From Asparagopsis taxiformis (taxonomy: Eukaryota > Rhodophyta > Florideophyceae > Bonnemaisoniales > Bonnemaisoniaceae): a DNA stretch of 64,000 bases. Both the position numbers and the translations under genes were made by a program. This document shows, piece by piece, positions 1-9,630 of this stretch. The stretch covers positions 62,001-126,000 of the forward strand of contig JALQPE010002462.1 of assembly GCA_030407315.1 (NCBI GenBank). The letters run 5' to 3'. The notes under the pieces are model-generated. The model was not told the origin of the DNA. It did not search any database and saw only the letters and a program-made list of their open reading frames with translations. Within the stretch, counting starts at the first letter, position 1. The number at the start of each line of letters is the position of its first letter.

Positions 1-80
1 CCGAAGTGACGCTCCGGTTTCTGCAGTGCGGCTGCAAGTAGAGCAAGGGTTGAGACGAGGATTAGGTGGCGGGTAATCAT
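1..80 (-). CDS. 5' end of a gene for a secreted or membrane protein (partial)
   Basis: An ATG at 80 on the minus strand opens a frame that stays open to the window edge (26 codons). The N-terminus is MITRHLILVSTLALLAAALQ: a basic residue followed by a Leu/Ala-rich core, which is a typical signal peptide. A TATAAATA box lies 80 nt upstream, the same spacing as at other genes here. The rest of the protein is outside the window, so its function cannot be inferred. The call depends on only 26 residues. Confidence 0.5.
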   Translation of the reverse strand, partial: MITRHLILVSTLALLAAALQKPERHF

Positions 81-159
81 TGTTTTCTATACAGATGGAA
101 TGGGGTTGACGAGATCTGACGAAGAGGTGCGTTTGGTGATTTAGATGCTATTGGATGCA

Positions 160-167
160 TATTTATA
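160..167 (-). promoter_or_regulatory. TATA box of the left-edge gene
   Basis: TATAAATA on the minus strand, 80 nt before the ATG at position 80. The spacing matches the TATA boxes seen upstream of 8437, 15899 and 30066. Confidence 0.5.
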
Positions 168-1923
168 TGCGATGCTGGACATGAGATAAGATACTTTGAA
201 CCATTGGTTTTGGCATGACCTGTGTGAGATGATGCGACTCGGTATGTTGGCTGGTGTAAGAAGGTGTTGCGATATGCGAGTGGGAGGTTTGTAGAGCTGC
301 GTGATAATCGCAATAATGGGATTTTCGATGCGCATCGTGGCGACTTGGATTGGGAAACAGTGGTACGAAGGAATCTTAAAAGTGAATGTAGGAAGCATTG
401 AATCTCTGGCACTTGACCTTGTCGTGTGTCTAGGCACCTGCGTCACTAGATGCTTAGGGCACTGATGATGCACCCTTGTATGGATCAAAGTCATCAGTTC
501 AATTTTTTCTCAACATCTTTAAAAAACAGCATTTAAGGACACGTGTTCAAGTCATTAAAACTCCGATGAGGTGCAGTTGTGGATGACTGCCGGGATATTC
601 ACACGTGGTTGATACCAAGTGACCGACCGATATATCCATTGATCGCGATGTTATACATCCAGATTGGTGGGAGACAGACTGTCTTGGCAGTAGTCGTGAA
701 TCAAGACCTTTTTCGAATTGAAATCGGTTGTGTCTATGCGCAGGTGCCGAGACGTCCTCAACTCGCTGGCGATAGCCGCGAGTGAATCATTCTCAAGATT
801 CATGTGTTGAGATTCCGGCGCCACGTCAATGGCTATACGTGATTCGGAAACGTCCAATGCAATTGCTTGTGAATATTTCATCCATCTACACTTACGGAGC
901 AACCTTCTCTCGCATCCCCAGGTAAGATTGCGCGAGTGAAGAGAAGGCGTATTGCATCATGCCAAGCAATATCTGTGGATCAAAATAGGCATCAAGCCGA
1001 TAGAGTTTAGTGCAAAGCACGAGAGAATATGGTTTTCCGACACGATTGCGCTATCCGCTCCATCGATTTGTGCTTCATTCTTTCGTCACGAACAATTGCA
1101 TCACACACAGTTTACAGCTCTGTTTCAATTTCCGATTCGTAATCAACTTCTATCGTTGCACGCTTCGTTTTCCGCTGCTTTTCATACTCTCCGCGTCTCC
1201 CATTGTCGACTTGCTCGCTTTCCGAGCTACAGAAGTTGACCGTTGCTCACCACGGTCACTTGCCCAACGCACCCCAGAGTAGTAGCCCCCGCCGTGCTCC
1301 TCACCTGCTACCTGGCACACCTTTTACTCCTCTCGGAGAACAGAGGCGTGGATAATAAACACAAGTCTGGGCACTGTCTCCCGCACTGGGTCGACTGTTC
1401 CAATACGCCCTGCATGGCCTCTTCTTGCCTCCTGCAAAATAATATCCCGCGACTTGTGAGCCAATCAGCTCCGCGCTTCAACCGTCCGTGAGCTATCTTT
1501 ACTCCCGCAGTGGCTGGGTTCACCGTTGGAATGCGCGTCACATCAAAAGACAGTCTCTGACTACAGCAATGACACCTTGCTAAACCAAATGTCCACACGG
1601 CGGAGTTTACAGTTCTCTGGTACAAATCGAGCTGTTGGCACACAGCATTTGATGGTCATCAAGTTCCTTCACCGAATCATTCGATACGCACAGCACGGCG
1701 GGTATGAATGCCTTGATATGTCGTACCTACCCGCCCGGGAGCGATTTTTGGAATCCGGGGTACGCTTGGGTGACACCACACATTGTGCTGGCCTCACATA
1801 GCACTGCGACCCGCGTCGTTATGGTACTGGTGCTCAAATTTATCACATAGCACGTCGCCACGGCACGCTATCAGCTTGGCGCAATCACTTTCGATTTCTG
1901 ATAAGCGCACTGCATCTATCGCC
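168..1923. other. Intergenic stretch without a supported gene
   Basis: The open frames here (for example near 952-1282 and 1308-1643) overlap each other on both strands, have low-complexity Ser/His/Leu-rich translations and lack paralogues in the window. CACGTG sites occur at about 540 and 602. No TATA box stands out for the gene at 1924; AAATTTATC near 1835 is the closest candidate, about 85 nt upstream. Confidence 0.5.
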
Positions 1924-3201
1924 ATGGAAGTGGAAGCTGCCGTGCATGTTGGGGCCGTTTACAATCTTTTGGCATTGTCGGACAATGCTGGTTTGAGCGT
2001 TGACGCCCGGGAAACATATCGCATGCTGTATGCAGTGTGTGTGGAGATTGGTGGACGTGTGTTTCGTTCCAGTCCGCCAAGTCATCAAGTTGAACTCAAG
2101 TCGTTTGGATTGCCAAAGGTAATACGTGATCCGTCGAGGAGCGGACTGAGGGGAAATGCGATGTTCTATTCGAAAGAGTTTAAACGGTCGTTTAGAACCG
2201 CCCACGATGCGGTTCTGGCTTCGACATCTCACGATAACAACACATTTCGTTCGGATAGCAATATTCTGCGCGCCATTCAACTCTTGTACTCCACAGCTGC
2301 TGAAGACGTCCGTTTCAATCGAGTTACATCGGCGCTAATAATCATTTTTAACGACGAATGGAGCGCTGCTGGACCTACAACCCAGAGCTTTCCAATACCA
2401 TCTACTATATTGCAACTTGCAATGAAGTCGGTATTGTTTGAAAGCAGATTTTTGGATCCAGCTCATCATGATTCGAAGCGTTTATTCTCTGAGAAAGATT
2501 ATGTTGGTATTGCATGGGTGCTACTGCAAAAGCCGAAATGGAAAAATGATGTAACAGACCATGAAGGAGTAAGGCAACTTGAATTGATCAGATATCACAA
2601 GGAAGGTGGCAGTGTGGACGCTAATTCAGTAGCAATATGGTTGGCGAGATTTTATATGGTTTTGGTACTGGGTCTGAGCATTGGCACAGCAGTTTTTAAC
2701 TGGGGTAGAAGAGAAGCTTTGTTGGAGAAAATTTTTGACGCATTGCAAGTGGCATCGTTCATGCTAATAAGCGTGTTTGGACTTGTCAAGTTGCAAAGTG
2801 AAGACCCCAGCGTGATTCGACATACGGTGTTTGGAATCAAGATACTGAGAGATGTGGATGATGTATTGAAATTCACCAAATGTGATGATGAAAGCACTCT
2901 CAAATCTGTCATAATGGCTTCGAGTATCATGCAACCGTGGCTCGATCCTGATGGAGCGTGTTATGCTGTGAAAGGAGCTCGAGGATCGATAAAATTGTCT
3001 AGGGGAATTACTACTGCTGAAATATACGCTGCAGGGTTCTGTGTGGATTGCACTCGAGTGGTAAGCCATCATAGAAGAGAAGGGTATCGTCTCCATCGGA
3101 ACGATGATGGTAGTGCACATATTGACATAGCAAATGTCCGGTTACCGTATCCATCTCTTACTGCACCTATAGATGCTCATATTATTGCAGGTACAGAGTG
3201 A
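1924..3201 (+). CDS. Family C two-TM protein, copy 1
   Basis: This encodes 425 aa. The frame is open further upstream, but I chose ATG 1924 because the protein from there (MEVEAAVHVGAVYNLLALS) aligns end to end with the start of the inverted paralogue at 5102, and its context (CGCCATGG) is good. An N-terminal helical region is followed by a central part with a shared FESRFLDP motif, then two hydrophobic segments at about 240-260 and 277-292 that probably span a membrane. The C-terminal soluble domain carries a shared block (QPWLDPDGACYAVKG, then KLSRGIT and YPSL.API). I do not recognise the family. It faces its paralogue tail to tail, so the pair arose by inverted duplication. A membrane location is inferred from hydrophobicity only. 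Confidence 0.8.
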   Translation: MEVEAAVHVGAVYNLLALSDNAGLSVDARETYRMLYAVCVEIGGRVFRSSPPSHQVELKSFGLPKVIRDPSRSGLRGNAMFYSKEFKRSFRTAHDAVLASTSHDNNTFRSDSNILRAIQLLYSTAAEDVRFNRVTSALIIIFNDEWSAAGPTTQSFPIPSTILQLAMKSVLFESRFLDPAHHDSKRLFSEKDYVGIAWVLLQKPKWKNDVTDHEGVRQLELIRYHKEGGSVDANSVAIWLARFYMVLVLGLSIGTAVFNWGRREALLEKIFDALQVASFMLISVFGLVKLQSEDPSVIRHTVFGIKILRDVDDVLKFTKCDDESTLKSVIMASSIMQPWLDPDGACYAVKGARGSIKLSRGITTAEIYAAGFCVDCTRVVSHHRREGYRLHRNDDGSAHIDIANVRLPYPSLTAPIDAHIIAGTE

Positions 3202-3764
3202 TGGACTATGGTTTTTCGTGGACTCGGGATCGCGGATCAGAGGACCTTGTTTGATCCTGTACGCTGCTGCGGACAATCATATTTTTTTGTTGCCGTCATT
3301 CGGTAGTTTACCGCCATTGCATCAACGGTGTGGTAATGGACGGCGTTCACAAGTTGTGCTGCACATCATACCAACTTTTTTCGAGTTGACTGACTAGATG
3401 TGTCACGATAGACAATTGCACGCTGTCCAAAGACATCTGTTGAGCAGTGCCGTCGCGAGCGCAGTTGCCTCCTTGAAAAAAATGTTTCGTAAGATTTGTA
3501 ACGGACGTGGTTGACACTATATATCTCCGTTACTAGTCTCATCCCTGCCCTCGACTTTTTTGTGATGAGCTTGTACATGCCAAGCACATTTATTGTTGTT
3601 GTATTTTTACCCTCGAAAGCAGTAGCGAGGCATCAACTACAAGCGGCATAATTTATTCAACCCCACAATGGAAACGCGCGATTCCCAGAGTTTCCATACA
3701 TGCCCGCACATAACTTGAATCTTCAATACAAAGATTGCAAAAAAAACACATGTATTCAGTGATT
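3202..3764. other. Shared 3' intergenic space of the convergent family C pair
   Basis: 563 bp between the two stop codons. It holds the 3' ends of both genes and no convincing reading frame. I saw no strong hairpin or near-identical inverted arms here, so the inverted duplication is visible at the protein level rather than in the spacer. Confidence 0.5.
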
Positions 3765-5102
3765 TCAAACTTCAAAGTGTCCCGACGATCCTTGCCATGA
3801 TATAACAACCTCTCTATTCGTTGTTGGAGATTCTTCGGCATCACTTATTTCGTGTGTGTCTATAGGTGCGATAAGAGACGGATAAGACAACCGAATGTCG
3901 TTTATTCTTATACGCGCACCTCCATCATCGTTGGGAATAAGTGGATACCCTTCTTGCCTGAGACGGCTTCTTATCAGATTACCATCGATGTAGAAACCCG
4001 CGGCGTACACACTTGCAATCGTTATACCCCTGGATAGCTTGATTTTGCCCTCAGCTCCCCGCAAAGCGTAGCATGCCCCATCAGGGTGCAGCCATGGTTG
4101 GACAACATCCGAAGCCATGACGGCAGATTTGAGAACGTTCTTGTCCCTGGTTTCCGTGAACTCCATCACGTCTTTCACATCTTTCAATAACTTTCTTCCA
4201 ATTGCTGCGTTCGAAACAAATTGGTGGTCCTTGCTGATAAATATTGTGAGCAGATAGGACCACCACATTACGATAATTATTCGTGAAAACGCGACATGTG
4301 CATTCCCACCGTCTTTCCACAAAAGTACAACGTAGATAATGCTTGTGGGAAAAGCGATGAGTAGGAATATTCTGGCCAACCATATAGATGTACGTTTAGC
4401 TGTCACATAAGCTTCATTCAAACTGCCCTTGATAAGTCTCAATCGTTCTACTGCCACATGCTGAGTAACATCGCCTTCCCAACGCGGGTTTCGTATCAGC
4501 TCCCAAGCAATTTCAACCCATGCCTCATCCGCAACCATACGGCGCCATTCATGGCAATACGGGTCGAGAAATCTACACTCAAACAACACATATCTCTCCG
4601 CAAGCACCACTACGGCGGGTGGTATACGCACGCGCTTCAGGGTAACAACGGAAGCACCCCATCGCTCGATACAAATCAACACCAGCGCACATGTAGCTCG
4701 ATTGAAGCTGAGCTCCGCTGCAGTCTTCTCATACACGCATTGCAAGGCTTGCAAAAACATTGCATCACCGGAACAAGAGCTGTCGTTATCGTCATCAGAC
4801 GGCCATGCCAGAATAGCTGCACGCGTTTTTTCAACAGACTGTTTATATGCATGCATGTCGAACACACATTGTCTCCTCAACGCGTTCCATTCGGGGTTGC
4901 GAATTGCTTCGGCTAATCCGAAGCGGTGCGTCGCAAGCGCAGATAGCTCGGCTGATGTCGCATCTGTACGCGTACGTCCCGCACATTCGACGCATGCTTC
5001 GTATAGCGCGCGGAAGGCATCCCTGTCGTCGGTGCTGGAATAGCCGTCAGTGGATGAGGCCAACAGATGGTAGACGGCTCCGATATGCACAGCGGCGTTC
5101 AT
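3765..5102 (-). CDS. Family C two-TM protein, copy 2
   Basis: This encodes 445 aa starting MNAAVHIGAVYHLLASS, colinear with the 425-aa paralogue at 1924-3201. Conserved blocks include FECRFLDPY, the WLAR start of the first hydrophobic segment (about 245-265), a second hydrophobic segment (about 275-292, VMWWSYLLTIFIS), and the C-terminal VQPWLHPDGACYALRG, KLSRGIT and YPSLIAPID blocks. The two proteins differ strongly between these blocks, so the duplication is old. The C-terminus is about 20 residues longer than in copy 1. No TATA box is visible upstream. Function unknown; probably membrane-anchored with a conserved soluble C-terminal domain. Confidence 0.8.
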   Translation of the reverse strand: MNAAVHIGAVYHLLASSTDGYSSTDDRDAFRALYEACVECAGRTRTDATSAELSALATHRFGLAEAIRNPEWNALRRQCVFDMHAYKQSVEKTRAAILAWPSDDDNDSSCSGDAMFLQALQCVYEKTAAELSFNRATCALVLICIERWGASVVTLKRVRIPPAVVVLAERYVLFECRFLDPYCHEWRRMVADEAWVEIAWELIRNPRWEGDVTQHVAVERLRLIKGSLNEAYVTAKRTSIWLARIFLLIAFPTSIIYVVLLWKDGGNAHVAFSRIIIVMWWSYLLTIFISKDHQFVSNAAIGRKLLKDVKDVMEFTETRDKNVLKSAVMASDVVQPWLHPDGACYALRGAEGKIKLSRGITIASVYAAGFYIDGNLIRSRLRQEGYPLIPNDDGGARIRINDIRLSYPSLIAPIDTHEISDAEESPTTNREVVISWQGSSGHFEV

Positions 5103-8100
5103 GGCGTTTTGGATGTTGCATGTGGTGCGGTTTGGAAGACACGAGATTGTACATTGCGGTAAAGATGTTGTGGTTGGGCGGGTATTGTTGCCGGGGACAC
5201 CGATCTTTGTGGAGATGAAAGGCGGGTTTCAGGTACACGAGTGCAATGAAAAGTCAATGGCGATTCGATTGGGCGCATTTCAAAGGCGAGTTGATACTTG
5301 AGAAAAAAGGGTTTTTTGTCCATCGCGCGCAATTGATATCTTATCTCAACGATGTGGAACAGACGCGATTGGTGGTAACAATCTGCTGCGTCGCAGCTTC
5401 ACGACTCCGAGTTGGATTATGGGTACAAGTCCTACCCATATAGTTGTCGAGGGATGCGATGGGTTCGTCATAAGTCAGGGCGTCCTTTTGATCAGAACGG
5501 CAAGATTATTATACCGATTTCCAATTGATGACAACAATGCGACAGCATGGGAAAATCGTCAGTGGGATCTTCCTCTCGCTTGAATACCGTTGTCTCACCG
5601 ACCCCTAGATGCTGCAAATATAAGCCAGCAAGACAGTGGAAACGTTGTCTACGTTGTCTCTTGCAATCGTCGCATTCGAGCCCGCAAGAAAATTGGCAAG
5701 GTATGCTACATATCATCCGCATACATGGATCCGAAACGCTTTCATTGTTGATGGATCTTTGACACTTGCCCGCGCATAACCTGTTTCTTCAGAATCGACG
5801 AGCCTACCTGCAGTGCAAATCATTTTCATGTTGCGAAAGGCGCTTGACATCGCCTATATACTCGGAAACACAAGTCTTTTTCTCAAGTTCAAACTTGGAA
5901 GGCATAAACGACTACAATGCGATATCATGCCCTTTTTGTTGTACTGTAGGAAGCGGTACCTCGACATTTCAGGCTAAAATCCGCAGAGCATACATGTCAG
6001 CAGTGGTACTTCCTACTCGTTTATCATCAACCGACACCAATTTAGGCAGTGGCTCATTGACGTACAACCACAGTCGCGCGATAGTCAAAATCCTGATCAC
6101 TCTACAACGTTTTCCTCCTTTCATTCACATCTCATATTTGGGCCGCACCTGAAAAGCGAACAAGACAACGGAACAGACTTTTCTACAATACATTGTCCCA
6201 TGTAGCATAGGGCATCCCTTTAGCGTCATTGTCAGCCTGCCTACGATTCACTACACCAAATATGCTGATGATGACATCTACATACAAATCCCAGACAAAC
6301 TCAAGTCGATTCATGAGCTCAACGCAACACAACACAATACCCAAATGTACTTGACAATTCCACACCTTTTACTCGTTTCCATCCACATGTCATACCAGCC
6401 CCCACGCAGCCTCCAAGTTTGCTCGTCCGGTGAACCATTTTTTGGTTCATGACGACTTCGATCCATGTAGCAAATCGAACGCCAAACTCACTACACATGT
6501 GCGTTCTGAACGTGTGCTTATCGCGAGACCTCACGCAAACGAAATTAACATCGTGACCGTGCACGACTCGACTTGTGACGAGCAAATTTCATGACCAAAC
6601 ACACACGAGTCGCGATTGCAACAGCGGCATACGGGGCCGCATAAAATAATTCACAAGCATAACAGAATAGCTCGAGCGGTATTGAAGCGTTCAGCAGGTC
6701 CAGGTCGCCACGGTCCGCTCCGCGTAACCATCACACCATATCCTCAGCATCTTGTCCTTGAGAAAGCAGCTCGACACAAGCGGCGAAAAAGCACAACAGC
6801 GTCGTAAATTCGCAATGTACTTCGCATATTCGCTCAGCAACTGCATATCAGATGTATACTATCCTTTAAAATTGAAAACGATTCTCAGTTTCCTTTCCTC
6901 TTTCCAAACGCATGCCATGTTTGCGTCGACGGCGATCGGCGAGCAAACGAGACACAGTGCTCCGTTTGCATTTGGGAACATGAACAGAGACGAGAAACGT
7001 GTTGTATTCCAAAGGGTAATATCTGATGGGCAGTTGCTGAACAAGTATGTGAAGGTACTTGGGCAACAGTTGCCTCTCACATCAGCTTTGCGCCGCGAGC
7101 ACACGGAAGAGATCGATGTAGCGTGTGCGTGGAGGGTAGAGCGCGTTCGATCTTTCATATTTGATTTGATGATCTTGTGCAACGTATGATTGGCTACTGT
7201 TTACCCGGTCTGAAATCTTAACAGCAGTCTGAATTGCTTGCTACCTTGTCGCAGTTTGCTGCTGATGTAATCATGTCACTCCAATGAACGCCTTCAAAGC
7301 ACGGTGGCGAGACATCGTCATCATTCCACCCTTATGCGTTGGCACTTATGGATGATACCATCCGGATCTGGTGAATTTGTGTTCTCCTAAATTCAAGTTT
7401 ATATCAGCACGGATATTGCATCTGTCCAGAGCCATCTTGCCTGCTTTTGCTGATGTCTGCTTGCTCATACATGGATCTGAACAGTAATTCGTCAATAGCG
7501 TCAAACTTGCGGGTTGGATTCCTACCCTTTTTAATGCAGATGATACCGCAAATCTACACTACTAGCGAAACGTCCTGTGAATCTTTGCTATTCCCGGTTG
7601 CAGTGGCTGTTATCTACAATGTGACTGGTTCCCCATCGGACGCAACCAATCGTTGTCAAATCCTTGGGAAGATGGACATATCTTTCTACGCTATCTGTGC
7701 TTAGAACCAGAAGCTTGACGAAAGGGTGATACTCACAGATAAATTTAGTAGTACCTATCGAATCTACATCCAGACCATCTCTGTTGCTAGAAAAACAACG
7801 AGTTGTAGTGACAACGACAGCCCAATGCTTCGTGCCAATCTTTGTAACACCTCACCGCTTACTGTGCTTCCTCTTGATCACCCGACAGTTTCTTTCCAGA
7901 CTGACAGAAAAGAGATGCCAACACAGCAACCCTGTCATTGTGCTCATGCGCATGCCTCTGCAACCTAGCAACAGTACGAAGACGGCTTGTCGGTAGGTTG
8001 TCGTTGCTGACTTTGGCAACATGATTACGACTCTATTCCAAGTTTGTTCAAGTCACACATCTCTTGCATCCAGCTCTTGAATGACCACTTGTCTTAATAC

Positions 8101-8354
8101 GCACAGATTTGCGCTCATTGATCCACTGTCCATCGTTTATGTCTCAGAAGGCCACAGGGGCGTTATATGTGACATTGGCAACGTCGTCTTTGGAGATTGC
8201 TGACCTCATGATGCCATGGTTCCATTTCGAATCGCTTATGGATCATGCTTCCACAGAGATTGGCCCTAATTCATAGCTGATATGGTTCTGATTAATACTT
8301 CGCAATATCTTCCATGGCCGCCCACGGAATTGATTTCACATCATGGGCATGGGT
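5103..8354. other. Long stretch with no strongly supported gene
   Basis: About 3.2 kb. Only one plus-strand frame (6815-7189, listed separately) looks even weakly protein-like. Frames around 5766-6152, 6319-6585 and 7447-7996 have biased composition and no paralogue in the window. I see no transposon ends, tandem repeats or RNA genes. Confidence 0.45.
6815..7189 (+). CDS. Possible small protein, unrecognised
   Basis: A plus-strand frame of 124 codons from ATG 6815, or 90 codons from ATG 6917. The later start fits better because TATACT at 6855-6860 lies about 60 nt before it. The C-terminal half (from GNMNRDEKRVVFQRV to RREHTEEIDVACAWRVERV) has balanced, helix-forming composition. There is no paralogue in the window and no motif I know. 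It may be a real small gene, a fragment of an older gene, or chance. Confidence 0.22.
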   Translation: MYFAYSLSNCISDVYYPLKLKTILSFLSSFQTHAMFASTAIGEQTRHSAPFAFGNMNRDEKRVVFQRVISDGQLLNKYVKVLGQQLPLTSALRREHTEEIDVACAWRVERVRSFIFDLMILCNV

Positions 8355-8362
8355 TATAAAAG
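8355..8362 (+). promoter_or_regulatory. TATA box for the secreted protein at 8437
   Basis: TATAAAAG, 82 nt before ATG 8437. It lies downstream of the earlier in-frame ATG at 8314, which argues that translation starts at 8437. Confidence 0.6.
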
Positions 8363-8436
8363 AGTTCAAGTGCTTGCCGTCTCCACGCTTGCACTCATTG
8401 ATTTTCGAGCAACAACTTGAACAGACATCATCAACT

Positions 8437-9336
8437 ATGGTAGGGGCGGTCGTAGCAATCACAATTCTGTCTTGCTTCTTTTGCAGCGCACACTTCACGA
8501 ATGCGCAAAATGCATCACCACAACTGGCATCAGGAAACGATTTCTCTGCCATGCTCTTGACCGAACCATTTGTTGGCAATTCAAGCTGCCTCGATATACC
8601 AAGCAATATCATTTCAGTACAAGTTCAGATACCGCCAGCTAACACCTCGATAATCCTCGAGGAATTTGGCTATATTTCCATCATCAGAGGGGCGAGTATC
8701 GGTGGAGCCGAGGCCAGCTTCGATGTGGCACAAGTGAATGCTATCAATGACATCGTGCTGGAAGGGAATAGATTCTGGGTGTCGTGGTCGCAGCAGACGA
8801 GGATTGCAATGATGTCATTTCAACAGGTGTCTCGAATGTTTGCAGGTGCAAGTGCGGAAGCGCTTGGACTTGTCTTCAGTCCGATTGTAAGACCTGGATT
8901 CAAATATGAATTCGAAAACGAGTGGAGTGTGACAAGTTTGGGAGCGGGCAGTGGTTCCAGATATGAAATCCAACTCGGACGCGGCGTCCGTGGTTCAAGA
9001 TTCCCCGTTTTGTTTTCTGCAGCATCGGGATTTACACCGCTAGGTTTGGAGGCAAGTCTGAACGAGCTTAGTAAGGCTGGTTTGTCACCTTATCATTTGG
9101 GCGAATCTTTGAGATCGGGTGAATCTGTGTCTGCTTGCCTTGATGGTGGAGTTCGTGTGGTGTTCTGCTTTGGTGAGGATGATCGTTTCGGGTTCTGCGA
9201 ACCGTACTTTCCGCAGACTGCCGCTGATTTGGACACAAGAGAGGCTTCCAGCTTTGTAACTTGCCTCGCAGATGAGGGTGACTCCTTCGTGGATTTGGTC
9301 GTCCGACGTGGGGAGTGTCCGGCCGATGATGCCTAG
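8437..9336 (+). CDS. Secreted protein, family not recognised
   Basis: This encodes 299 aa from ATG 8437, chosen because the TATA box lies between it and the upstream in-frame ATG at 8314, and because the protein then begins with a clean signal peptide (MVGAVVAITILSCFFCSAHF, cleavage probably after the following TNA). The mature part is rich in beta-strand-type sequence and has several cysteines, clustered towards the C-terminus (SACLDGG, VFCFGEDDRFGFCEPYF, FVTCLAD, GECP), which fits a disulfide-bonded extracellular domain. There is no second hydrophobic segment, so it is probably secreted rather than anchored. It runs towards the NB-ARC gene with 294 bp between stop codons. I cannot name the domain. 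Confidence 0.7.
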   Translation: MVGAVVAITILSCFFCSAHFTNAQNASPQLASGNDFSAMLLTEPFVGNSSCLDIPSNIISVQVQIPPANTSIILEEFGYISIIRGASIGGAEASFDVAQVNAINDIVLEGNRFWVSWSQQTRIAMMSFQQVSRMFAGASAEALGLVFSPIVRPGFKYEFENEWSVTSLGAGSGSRYEIQLGRGVRGSRFPVLFSAASGFTPLGLEASLNELSKAGLSPYHLGESLRSGESVSACLDGGVRVVFCFGEDDRFGFCEPYFPQTAADLDTREASSFVTCLADEGDSFVDLVVRRGECPADDA

Positions 9337-9446
9337 ATCGAGTCATACGTTGCAAGGGTCACCAGAATAATTTGGTAGCTGATGTTGCACAAGAAAATCT
9401 CGCTGAATATGTGATCAATTGTAAAAGAAACAATTTCAATACACGC

Positions 9447-9452
9447 AATAAA
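9447..9452 (+). terminator. Poly(A) signal AATAAA of the 8437 gene
   Basis: AATAAA 111 nt past the stop codon at 9336, in the right strand and position for cleavage and polyadenylation. Confidence 0.45.
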
Positions 9453-9630
9453 GTGTGCTCCAAGTGATGAGCAACAGTTTTCTTGCTCTCGCATCCCCTC
9501 AGCGCCAAAGATCGAAGCCCTGTTCCAACTGTTCACTCATTTTCTATAGAAGCGGGCAATTTGGTTGTCGCACGCGACACGGTTAGGTATGAACTGCTGA
9601 GGTCATACGGTACAAGAGCATTCGAAAACT

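Noticed and set aside
571..597. MLKL/HeLo-type pore-forming domain in family A (residue numbers of A2: hydrophobic IPLVGQ segment)
   Set aside because: Only the look of one short hydrophobic segment supports it; no four-helix pattern can be shown by eye, so I do not claim the homology.
952..1282. Two overlapping plus-strand frames of 90-95 codons
   Set aside because: Overlapping in different frames, Ser/Phe/His-rich, no paralogue, no start context or TATA box.
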